Source: Desmodus rotundus (lineage: Eukaryota; Chordata; Mammalia; Chiroptera; Phyllostomidae). From it: a stretch of DNA of 64,000 bases. Every line of letters begins with the position of its first letter. Within the stretch, counting starts at the first letter, position 1. The stretch spans positions 115,708,239 through 115,772,238 of the forward strand of contig NC_071393.1 in NCBI RefSeq assembly GCF_022682495.2. The letters are read 5' to 3'. The position numbers and the translations under genes were made by a program. Shown here piece by piece: positions 25,001 through 32,100 of the stretch. The notes under the pieces were generated by a model, which worked only from the letters and a program-made list of their open reading frames with translations, ran no database searches and was not told the DNA's origin.

Positions 25001-28000
25001 TTTGCTCCCTACTTAGCCGTCACTTTGGGTATATAGGTGAAGGTCAATTTTGTAGGTTGGCTAGTAGGGAGTTGAGGAAGTTCTCACTTCGTGGTTTGTT
25101 TCCTCTGAAGTATGAGAAACAAGGTTAATTCCTGGGAGTGACAGAACTAGCAGACCTGGGAAGTTTTTAAGTCTCAATCTCAGGTCTATGCTAAGTACCT
25201 GATTGTGGAGTTCATACAACACCTGAATCCCTCTATTTCTCATATCATATTATAGGATAACATCTTGTTTAATTATTAAGTCTCTTTCCCCTTAGATCAC
25301 TAGATGGTTGTGACCTCAACGCCTAGCACTGTTCCTGGAGTAGAGTAAGCCCTCAGTCATATTTTGCAGAATGAAAGAATGAAGTACTCATCAAGAATCA
25401 TTGGATATTAATTCCGTTTCATGTATACTCTCTAATAGGGCAGAAAATGCATGGATCAGCCAACTTGAACATTCTAGGCCACTTAGTCCTATTTTTTTCA
25501 CTTTCACACAGCCTCCCTGCTGTCAAGAAGGCATAAAAGGCACTGTATCTGGCATAATAAAACATTATCACCTAGTTTTTGACAGGTTAGATCGCCTACC
25601 TTTTCTGCATTTCCCAAGAAATAATCATTAGCACTGTTGCTGAAGAAACTATCCTATGTACCACCATCACGTCAAAATTCTTGCTCTTTAGATGTTGATT
25701 TTGTACTTGCTATTTCCTTTACCAGGAACTCCCTTCTCCACTTGGCTAAAGGCGTGCTAGTCTTGCAAAACTCAAGCCAAAAGCCAACTCCTTTTGGAAG
25801 ATTTTCCTGAAATGTACAGGTTGAGTTTGGGGCTCTTTCAATACGTTCCTCCAATACGCTGTGCACTCCTATTATTTAGCACTTACTATTGCATTCTAAT
25901 AATGGAGATTTCTGTGAGTATTTTATTTACCTCTCCTTTCCCAAAGCCTGGGGCAAGTGCCTGACACAGAAAGAGATGCCAAGATTTAAGTCCTGAGTCT
26001 AGCTGGGAAACTTGGATGACTTTAGCCGTAAGTGGTAGGTAATTTACTTGTTGTATTCATTAATTCTTTTTTTTTTTTAATTTTTATTGTTATTCAATTA
26101 CAGTTGTATGCCTTTTCTCCCCATCCTTCCACCCCACCCCAGGTGAACCCACCTCCCTCCCCCACCTCCACCCTCCCCCTTGGTTTTGTCCATGTGTCCT
26201 TTATAGTAGTTCCTGTGTATTCATTAATTCTAATCTTCACAAATATTCTTAAAACTAGAAAATGTTGGCCCTCACTGGTGTGGCTCGGTGGATTGAGCAC
26301 TGGCCTGTGAACCAAGGGGTCGCAGGTTCGATTCCCAATCAGAGCACACGCCTGGGTTGTGGGCCAGGTCCCCCAGTAGAAGGCACGTGAGAGGCAACCA
26401 CACATTGATGTTTCTCTCCTCTTTCTCCCTCCTTTCCCTCTGTCTAAAAATAAATAAAAACTTTTTAAAAAAGAAAGAAAATGTTGGAGCTGGGATAAAA
26501 TCCAAATGATTGTGAAGCTTGTGCTTTTTATACATCACTGAGGCAAGTCACTGAGATTCTCTTTAAGACTGGTTTTCTGAATGGGAATCATAATACCATA
26601 AGAAGCATAAGTTCTAAATTTTACTAGCCACCATAACAGAGAAGATATGCTGAACATGTACTTTAAATAACTGAGGTCACAAACTCTCTCCTTTACACGA
26701 CCTTTTGATGGTCCTCTAAAATTCATGACTGCTGGAATCTAGACTGCTCTTTATCATGTTTCAGATTACAGTAACTACTAGTTGGCTAAGGATTACTGTT
26801 TCTGTTCTTTTCCAGTTCAACTCAGAAGTTTCTTCAAATGAGTAAGAAAATAGTGTGTTTCCAAAATAGAGTACATGGGAAGGGAGATTTTTCTCCTTGA
26901 TGCAAAAGATAAAAACCCTCTTAAGGATCTTTACTTCAAAAAAAATTATTTATTTTTAGAGAAAGGGGAAAGGAGGAAGAATGAGTGGGAGAGGAACATC
27001 AATCCCAATTGGGGTCCTGACCTGCAACCCAGGCATGTGCCCTGACTGGGAATCGAACCAGCAAGTTTGGTTTGCAAGCTGGTGCTCAATCCACGGAGCG
27101 ACACCAGCCAGGGGTAGGTGCTCTTCTTAATGACTCAGTGTGATTGAGGAGCCAGGAAGGAGGCAAAGGAAAAAGTCAATTTCATTAAAAGGTTTCAAGG
27201 AAAAATAGAAACAAAGGGTGGAAACTTTGCAGTCCTACTACTAAAAAAGGATACTAGAAAAACAAAACTGGGATGACAGCAAGAAATATCCGAGGGAAGC
27301 CAGATCATCCGACAAACCCTTCCAACCCATTCTCCACACTTTCCCATTAAACAGCATATTTAAACATTAACTTGTGCTGACTCTGCTAAGAATTCTAAAA
27401 ATGAGTAAGTTTCTGCAGTACGACTCATTAAACCTGGTAAATACCAATATCTAAAAGCCCAGCAATATAAAGGAAGAAGTTCCCACGCTGGACATAATGC
27501 GAAGGAGGTGCAATGTTGTTTCTTGCAGGTTGGAGAAAGTTGTCTGCAGCAAATCTTGCCTCACATTCCAAGTCTTTGCTAAAGTGTGAACAAGAGGGGA
27601 AAGGCCATGAACAGAGTTGAAGGTCACAGGTCTCAGGCACGAGCTTCTGTAGCTCTACCACCCCTCCTTAAGCTGGCTTCCTAAAGGACCTCACCACCCC
27701 AGCCCCCATGGGCAGTGTTGAGGGTGTGTTGGCCCACTGACTTAGGAGTAGGAACTTGAAACTCAAACTTGTTTTCCTTGGCTCCCATTCTATTACCTGT
27801 TTTTGTGCTCTGCATGTGCTTGAGACAAACTAGTAGCATAAATGTGTTCTTATTCACCACCACCATAAACACTGTAACTTTGCTGAGAGCAAGTTTAACT
27901 GAAAGTCCTGGCAAGCAAGGGGACAGCCCATGGCTTGTGGAAAATAGCTTAGCAAATGGCTGCTTCGGGGGAAAACACTTCTAGAAGACGATTCAAAGTC

Positions 28001-28531
28001 CATTCACTGAGCTCGCCCCTCTTGTGTCCCCTCCTTCTCCTCTTAAACTCGGATTGTGGACAGTGAAATAGAGTCGGGGGAGGGAACGATCTGGACGCTC
28101 CTGACAGTTGCAAAAGCTCTAAAAAAGGTGACCAGACGGGAGTTTCTAGGGAGAGAGGTGGCAGGTGGAGGAGTGAAAAGTAAAGACTGTGAGTACCGAG
28201 GAGAGGCGAGGGCAAGACAGTGTGACAGCAGTAACGGGGCAGAGCTAGAGGAGGAGAGTGGGCCAGAGCCAGACAAGGGGAGGCTCAAAACAAAAAGTGG
28301 GGAAGGGCAGGGGTGATAGCCTGGAGCTGGACCCAACGAGTGCCAATACGGAGTGCGGTGGGTGGGACAGGGCCGCACGTCTGGTGGGAACCGCAGGGTC
28401 GGCCAGGAAGGGGCTGAGTCAGAGAGTGAACAGCAAGGATCCAATTCCTAGCTCCGCGACCCCTCGGCGCCACCCTCACTCGCCTGCAGGATCCGAGCCC
28501 GCACTGCCGCCGCCGCCACCACCGCCGCCAT
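9911..28531 (-). CDS. ALDH6A1: ALDH6A1: CoA-acylating methylmalonate-semialdehyde dehydrogenase, mitochondrial (12 exons)
   Basis: It oxidises malonate- and methylmalonate-semialdehyde to acetyl-CoA and propionyl-CoA with NAD+ and CoA, in valine and pyrimidine catabolism in the matrix. Coding exons in transcript order: 28484-28531, 21073-21132, 19449-19523, 19198-19359, 18876-18954, 18148-18450, 16244-16365, 14760-14949, 14371-14552, 12761-12940, 12401-12499, 9911-10015. They sum to 1605 bp, 534 codons plus TAG (human, as I recall, 535), with every junction in phase. Residues 1-36 form an Ala/Arg/Ser-rich import peptide. The NAD-binding stretch includes [12 protein letters not shown]. The nucleophile is C316 in [10 protein letters not shown]. 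The segment NMGAKNHG replaces the ELGG general-base motif of hydrolytic ALDHs, as is known for this CoA-dependent subfamily. All donors are GT except intron 1 (GC). The gene is intact. Confidence 0.97.
10340..10445 (+). repeat. MIR fragment
   Basis: Contains TCAAATCCTGCCTCTACTCC, TTTAACTCTGGGCC and CTACCTCACAGCAATGTG in MIR order. Old and diverged. Confidence 0.5.
10811..11018 (-). repeat. VES-type SINE
   Basis: Full antisense copy, AAAAAAAGATTTTATTTGTT at the tail side and CCACGCCAGCCAAGGCT at the head end. Lies in ALDH6A1 intron 11. Confidence 0.93.
11490..12185. repeat. Old repeat cluster (L2-like, MIR) in ALDH6A1 intron 11
   Basis: 11585-11750 resembles L2 sense sequence (CTCATTCGCTCCCTGTGCTC, GAACATGCCATG). 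11770-11890 is an antisense MIR (TTCTCATTTTACAGATGAAG, GGGGTTTGAACCCAGGC). 12000-12185 is an unnamed old repeat ending near GGCAGAGGAAAGAGCATAT. Confidence 0.5.
12401..12499 (-). CDS. ALDH6A1: ALDH6A1 exon 11
   Basis: 99 bp encoding [20 protein letters not shown] through NFYGKQ. This is the C-terminal catalytic loop near the active site. The donor is GTAACC. Confidence 0.96.
12761..12940 (-). CDS. ALDH6A1: ALDH6A1 exon 10
   Basis: 180 bp encoding [17 protein letters not shown] through [14 protein letters not shown]. It contains the EEIFGPV signature that binds the cofactor ribose. The donor is GTTTGT. Confidence 0.97.
13872..14178. mobile_element. Old hAT-type DNA transposon fragment
   Basis: Begins GGGGTTGGAAAAATATGGC and ends AAAGTTTGCTGACTGC, with AATAAAGTTTTATTAGAACG inside. 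It matches the layout of the copy at 61831-62036. Lies in ALDH6A1 intron 9. Confidence 0.6.
14371..14552 (-). CDS. ALDH6A1: ALDH6A1 exon 9
   Basis: 182 bp encoding [19 protein letters not shown] through [10 protein letters not shown]. The LGPLI and GPTI motifs are standard ALDH landmarks. The donor is GTAAAC. Confidence 0.97.
14760..14949 (-). CDS. ALDH6A1: ALDH6A1 exon 8 (catalytic cysteine)
   Basis: 190 bp encoding [16 protein letters not shown] through KNLRVNA. The catalytic thiol is C316 in [12 protein letters not shown]. The acceptor is TTCCTAG and the donor GTAATC. Confidence 0.97.
14950..16243. other. ALDH6A1 intron 7
   Basis: About 1.3 kb of AT-rich sequence with splice signals only at its ends. 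I see no repeat or RNA gene in it. Confidence 0.6.
16244..16365 (-). CDS. ALDH6A1: ALDH6A1 exon 7
   Basis: 122 bp encoding [20 protein letters not shown] through RVQANM, with the FVGS nucleotide-binding turn. It ends just before GAKN, which replaces the usual general-base motif. The donor is GTGACT. Confidence 0.96.
16761..17358. mobile_element. Internally deleted DNA transposon (about 600 bp)
   Basis: Left end CAGTCCTGTGCTGCTTAACG and right end GTTATGCGGCGCATGACT are degenerate inverted repeats of the CAGTCATGCG..TAACGACG type. The interior (GTGTAGCCTACCACACACC, GTTTGTTTACAGCAGCACC) has the layout of a common mammalian DNA transposon shortened in the middle. Family name not assigned with certainty. 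Confidence 0.6.
17425..17570 (+). repeat. MIR fragment
   Basis: GGCAAATTACTTAATTGC, TTATTTGTAAAATAAAAAAT, AAGATTAAATGAGTTGAT and ACAGTGCCTGAAAC occur in MIR order. Confidence 0.7.
17571..17774 (-). repeat. VES-type SINE
   Basis: Full antisense copy ending GAGCTACACCACCCAGGGC, placed directly after a MIR in ALDH6A1 intron 6. Confidence 0.93.
18148..18450 (-). CDS. ALDH6A1: ALDH6A1 exon 6 (NAD-binding region)
   Basis: 303 bp, the largest exon. It covers [20 protein letters not shown], then [20 protein letters not shown] with the conserved Asn of the oxyanion hole, then [18 protein letters not shown] and the end of the cofactor fold (NIIHGQHE). The donor is GTAACT. Confidence 0.97.
18876..18954 (-). 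CDS. ALDH6A1: ALDH6A1 exon 5
   Basis: 79 bp encoding [20 protein letters not shown] and DVFRGL. It ends inside the Gln codon completed by exon 6. The EQGKTLADA motif is typical of the family. Confidence 0.96.
19198..19359 (-). CDS. ALDH6A1: ALDH6A1 exon 4
   Basis: 162 bp encoding [20 protein letters not shown] through [12 protein letters not shown]. This is the N-terminal helical part of the ALDH fold, where other family members carry the WADTS-like segment. The donor is GTAAGA. Confidence 0.96.
19449..19523 (-). CDS. ALDH6A1: ALDH6A1 exon 3
   Basis: 75 bp between a T/C-rich CAG acceptor and the donor GTAAGC. It encodes [17 protein letters not shown] through WIDIHNP, the beginning of the mature enzyme. 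Confidence 0.96.
20160..20449 (+). pseudogene. Mariner transposase C-terminal remnant
   Basis: A frame at 20197-20445 reads [20 protein letters not shown], then [14 protein letters not shown] and [18 protein letters not shown]. This is the last third of a mariner transposase, with the final catalytic Asp in the SPD..SDCFLFP motif. The upstream two-thirds and the inverted repeats are not seen. Lies in ALDH6A1 intron 2. Confidence 0.8.
20490..20940. repeat. Possible old L1 tail in ALDH6A1 intron 2
   Basis: Contains ATGGAATATAATGTAGCCAT followed by TAAAATCATAACC, like the GAATATTATGCAGCCATTAA block of old L1 3' ends. Weakly supported. Confidence 0.3.
21073..21132 (-). CDS. ALDH6A1: ALDH6A1 exon 2 (rest of presequence)
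   Basis: A 60-bp exon with acceptor CACAG and donor GTGAGT. It encodes 20 residues beginning [12 protein letters not shown] and ending with a Ser/Phe-rich stretch. This is one residue shorter than the human segment as I remember it, and it accounts for the 534 versus 535 total. Intron 1 upstream is about 7.35 kb. Confidence 0.9.
21281..21489 (-). repeat. VES-type SINE (GGGTGAGGA-tailed variant)
   Basis: Antisense copy: AGATCCTCACCCAAGGATAT, GA tract, head ending CAACCCAGCTAGGGC. Lies in ALDH6A1 intron 1. Confidence 0.92.
21740..22205 (+). mobile_element. Old L1 (L1M-type) 3' end
   Basis: TTTATAGCAGCTTTATTTGT, AATGTGGTATATCCATACAT, GGAAACTTTTTGGGGTATGG and CTTGATTGTGATGATGGTTT appear in the order of old mammalian L1 3' ends. 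Confidence 0.75.
22755..22945 (+). repeat. L2 3' end fragment
   Basis: CTGCAAGTTCCATTAGGGCAGG, then CACTGTATCTGTCTTGTTCTC, the L2 3'-end signature. Confidence 0.5.
23075..23165 (-). repeat. Unclassified repeat, copy A
   Basis: Reverse complement aligns with 25040-25130: shared AGGTCA..TTGTAG.TT.GC.AGTAGG.AGTTGA and TTCTCA..TGGTTT..TTTCCTCTG. Old, family unknown to me. Confidence 0.55.
23310..25020 (+). repeat. Long L2 LINE (diverged, interrupted)
   Basis: 24090-25020 follows L2 ORF2 and 3' order: CCCAGAGTGATTTCACTGCC, AAGCTGAACTCCTCATCC, CCTAACCAGAAACCTGGATG, TTTGATCAGATCACTCCC, CCTTCCAATGGCTTTCCACT. 23310-23480 looks like the earlier L2 part (CCAGTGACTTCCTGC). 23480-24090 between them is unassigned. 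Short plus-strand frames here are by chance. Confidence 0.65.
25040..25130 (+). repeat. Unclassified repeat, copy B
   Basis: Partner of 23075-23165 in opposite orientation, about 2 kb away, just past the L2 3' end. Confidence 0.55.
25670..25990 (+). repeat. L2 3' end fragment
   Basis: CCAGGAACTCCCTTCTCCAC, AACTCAAGCCAAAAGCCAAC, TTGGAAGATTTTCCTG and a closing CAAGTGCCTGACACAGAAAG follow the L2 3' layout. Confidence 0.55.
26068..26215 (-). mobile_element. Severely 5'-truncated bat L1 with 16-bp target duplication
   Basis: About 148 bp of antisense L1 3' end (poly-T, TTATTGTTATTCAATTACAG, C/A-rich UTR). It is flanked by TGTATTCATTAATTCT at 26052-26067 and 26216-26231, an exact match, so the insertion is young. 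Confidence 0.9.
26269..26475 (+). repeat. VES-type SINE with 12-bp target duplication
   Basis: Full-length copy flanked by AGAAAATGTTGG at 26257-26268 and 26476-26487. Confidence 0.95.
26938..27113 (-). repeat. VES-type SINE
   Basis: Antisense copy, A/T tail at 26938, head ending GCGACACCAGCCAGGGG. Confidence 0.92.
27130..28480. other. 5' part of ALDH6A1 intron 1, unique
   Basis: No repeat recognised. GC content rises from about 28.0 kb into the promoter. Open frames on both strands between 27.95 and 28.7 kb reflect GC richness and lack splice or homology support. Confidence 0.5.
28484..28531 (-). CDS. ALDH6A1: ALDH6A1 exon 1 (start codon, presequence)
   Basis: ATG is at 28529-28531 in a strong context (GCCATGG). 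It encodes 16 residues, [16 protein letters not shown], the hydrophobic and Arg start of the mitochondrial presequence. The following donor reads CAG|GCGAGTGAGG, that is GC rather than GT. Moving to the next GT would break the frame into exon 2. Confidence 0.93.
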
Positions 28532-29098
28532 GGCTCCTGGCTGCTGCCTCTCCGCCTCCCGGGGCCTCTACTCCCCGTGACTCCCTAGAAGAACTGCAGC
28601 TGCCAGACTTCGCCTCACCATCCTGCCGCACCTCTTCATTGGTGGAGAGGACCATTTCCCCTAGCCAATAACGCACCGTGGCTCCTGACTCCACCTCTCA
28701 CTCCCAGTTTTGGGGGTAGGCGATTGGTCAGAAGTGAAAGAGCTCTCGCCCCTCTCCCACCTCAGCAAATTCTGTTGGCGGAGGTAGGGAAGACGCCCCT
28801 AACTTGGGTGCTCTATATTCAGCGCGCAGAGACTACGCCCCCTAACCGGGAACCCCGATTGGCCACAGGGACGACTGAGGCTCCACCCCACAATGAGGAA
28901 AGTAAATAAAACCCTCCTAGAATTTTGCAGGCGCCCCACCTCTTCCAGTGCACCAGGGGCTGTGGCTAGCATGGGGGGCGGGGCGAGGCAAAGATTGCCC
29001 TATGGGGGGGAAACGAGATGGGACTGAGAGTTGGGGATAGGGTTTCTCTTTGGGGGCGTGGCTTGTGGGTTCTAGCTTTCCCGCCGACGGTTGGCCAC

Positions 29099-29108
29099 GT
29101 CACGTGAC
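29099..29108. promoter_or_regulatory. GTCACGTGAC palindrome (E-box / CLEAR-type)
   Basis: A perfect 10-bp palindrome directly adjoining the LIN52 ATG at 29109. The core CACGTG with flanking GT/AC is the optimal site for bHLH-Zip factors (USF, MITF/TFEB, MYC/MAX). It would lie in the LIN52 5' UTR or at its start site. Function is inferred. Confidence 0.55.
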
Positions 29109-29139
29109 ATGGGTTGGAAGATGGCGTCTCCCACAGAGG
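29109..29139 (+). CDS. LIN52: LIN52 exon 1
   Basis: 31 bp coding, MGWKMASPTE plus one base, then donor GTAAGA. A second in-frame ATG (M5, AAGATGG) is an alternative start. The first is chosen because it matches the known human N-terminus. Confidence 0.93.
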
Positions 29140-32100
29140 GTAAGAGCCGGCTTAGAGATCCTTCCTTCGCTTGCTCCCCAGGCGACTTCTGCTCTCCGTT
29201 TGCCCGTCGAACTTACACTTTTTTTCTTGGGCTCCTCTCTTTTCCCTTCCACTTCTCTTCCTTAGGATGCGGGTGCGTCTTCACCTCGCCGATCCTTCAC
29301 AGCTGCTCCAAAGGTGCCCAGTTTCCCCGCTGTGTACCATGCGGGGGGAGGACAGCACCCGCGAGGGACCCATCCCGGGGCCTGTCGCTCCCTTAGCCTC
29401 ACTTCACTGCGAGCGGAGGAGGGATACTGCTAGAGGAAAGGAAGTGCCTTACTATAGCTCTCTTCTGGGGCGATCCATTGAAGGGTCAGTTCTCTTGTCT
29501 TTGATCACCTGGAACGATTCTCTCCAGCCCTCGCTGGGTTTGGTGGCTGACATCATTCCGGGACTGAACCTGATTCTCTTCTGTCTCGCCAGATTGGTAC
29601 GGTTGTCCTGGCAGCCGGAGAAGCGGGGGACCTTACCAGCCCCTCGCTAGGAGAGTCCCAAGGAGAATGAGACTTGAGATTTCTTTAGTGTAGTCTTGCA
29701 CACTTCTCACCTCTCTTGCTTCTGCTGTATGTGTTTTCTCAGGCTGAGTGAGTGAACGATTTCTGCTTGTATATTGTCCAAGATGTAAGTCACCCCAGCA
29801 GCTAAGTGGTTTGGGTATACCGGTATGCTTTTCGGCTCGATTCTGCTTAAGAGAGTTAGGGTCTCGCAGCCATTTCTGAACTCATTTTTTTTGCTTTTAC
29901 TGCCCCCATCCCCACTTCCATTTCATTGATAAGTAGTTTACCCTTCTCAAACCAACACATTTTGTGTTTGGAAGGAATCTTTGGAAGTTGATTTCAGGAA
30001 TGAGGTAATCGAGCCCAGGAAAACTGAGTTGACTATCTGTTATATGAAAGGCATAATGCGAGGTGCTTTGGGTGAAGAAGAGATTAATCAGACATGTAAA
30101 CTCTTGCAGTTTCAGGTCTTATTTTAGATGTCACCTCCTGGAATATAGTATGTGGGTTGCCCCCTCTTCACCATTGTTCACTATCTCAGTACCTTCATTG
30201 TCGACATTCTGTTAACTTTGCCCATTTCACAGTAGATTATAAATTCTAAGTCTTTCTTGTTCATAGTTGAAAGAATGACTTGATATATACATAAATAATA
30301 TATTACTTCATCTAAACTTTCAGGTTAACCGAGTCTTAAGTTTTTTGAGTGCAGGTAGGCTGTATAAGAAATTATTGGTGTTAAGAGTCAAAAGAGATTT
30401 TCTCCTGCTTGGGTGATCTCTAGTTAAAATGCCCTTCTCTTCCCAGAAAAAACCAGAGGGGAGAAAGGGCATTTAAACAGTTAGCCAAGGGAATGGGGGA
30501 TTCTTGTTTAACGGGCACAGAGTTTCAGTTTGGAAGGGTGAAAAGTTACCGAGATGGATTGTGATGAAGGTTGCACAACACTGTGAATACTTAATGCCGC
30601 TGAACTGTACACTTAAAATGGTAAATTTTGTTATGTATATTTCACCACAATTTAAAAAAAGTTAGCCAAGTGATAGAAGTATAAGTAATTTTTGTTAAAG
30701 TATTAGTTTATTAGGTTACTTTTTGATTTGTAAGTTTTGGAGATTTTAGAGCTCTGTTCCTTGTGTTTGATTTTTCTGTCTCAATTTCTTCTTTGGCTAG
30801 GAAGAGTATTGGAAACGTTATGTATTTTTTGCTTTGATCTTCTAGTCATCTTCATTGTTACTCTTTGCATTCTTGATTCTTAAAAGTTTTCAGTTTCATC
30901 TTTTACAAAGTTTCACTTCTCTGCCTAATCTTTTTTATTTAATCTGACAAAATCAAGTTGAGCCCTTTCTTTGAACTTAAATTCTAAATAAGTACATCAT
31001 CCTAAAATGTTTCCCTGCCTAGCTCTCTCACTTTTATTTTTAGTGTTCTACCTGTCCTTATATTTAAAACTTAATTCAAATAATCTTGATTTGAAAAAAA
31101 TAAGGGCACATGCCTAGGATCTGTAGACTTCTAGATGAATGACTGTTCCAGTATGTTGTGTTCTTTGAAATGTTATAAAATATAAATTAACATGTTTGTG
31201 TCATCTGGGCTCATCTGGGTTTTTTGTTCTAGGGACAGATCTGGAAGCATCTTTGTTAAGTTTTGAAAAACTTGACCGTGCGTCACCAGACCTTTGGCCA
31301 GAACAATGTAAGTTTTCGGTTTCGTTATATCAGAATTAATGCAGCAGAACCAGTGCTACATTGAGGGAGATTTTTGAAGAGATATCATTTAACTGTAATG
31401 GTTAAAATTTTAATTTTACTTCAGAGGGAAGATTCTGAATTCTGTGGTCCAATGTTAACAATAGCTATTTGGTGGTTTAATCTTTTCAGGATACAGAGCA
31501 ACTCAGAAAGCCTTTTAAAAAAAAGTCTGTAATACAGAGATATGTAATGTATTTCCTCACCTCCTTCGATCACTCTTATAAAATCATCATTAATAGTTTG
31601 GTATAATCCTTTTGACCTTTTTTATGCTTATTCAGTTAAGCAAATAAACACATATTGTAAAGTATATAGGAGGATTTTTAGTTTTGGGGGGCATAATGAT
31701 GGAGTCATATGTACATGGTCTATAGCTTAACTTATTCTACCCAGTAGAAGTAATTTATTAATAAATCCTTCCATGTTACACTAGATGTAGATGTACTTTA
31801 TTCTTTTGAAGAATTTCATTGTATAAATACATTACAGTTTATGTATTCATACCCTATTTTGGAATCTAAGTTACATCCAGTTTTTGATATTACAAATGAT
31901 TTAATAATGACTATTCTTGCACAACTATCTCGGTGCGCATGGAAGAGGATGGCTGTGTATGAGAGTGCTCATTTACTCACATACTATCTGATGTCGAATG
32001 TTACTGATCTTTATTGTTTTTAGTTTGTGTGTCCCTCAGTGAGATTGAGCATCATTTTATTTTTAAATACCTGTTTTTTTATTTTTATGTTTTTTTATGT

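Larger units (their letters stand above)
28470..29350. promoter_or_regulatory. Bidirectional CpG-rich promoter of ALDH6A1 and LIN52
   Basis: The two start codons (28531 minus, 29109 plus) are 577 bp apart in the only strongly GC/CpG-rich part of the window. Visible elements are CCAAT boxes at 28638 (ATTGG), 28665 (CCAAT), 28723 and 28858 (both ATTGG), a GC box at 28973-28984 and an E-box palindrome GTCACGTGAC at 29099-29108. I see no TATA box at a fitting distance. The four CCAAT boxes, in both orientations, suit a divergent NF-Y-type housekeeping promoter. Confidence 0.8.

Noticed and set aside
28056..28694. Several overlapping open frames of 60-137 codons around the ALDH6A1 start
   Set aside because: They arise from GC-rich promoter sequence, overlap each other on both strands, and have no splice or domain support.
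29171..29650. 159-codon plus-strand open frame after LIN52 exon 1
   Set aside because: It lies in LIN52 intron 1 after a good GTAAGA donor. The true exon 2 at 31233 joins exon 1 in phase, so this is a chance frame in CpG-rich DNA.
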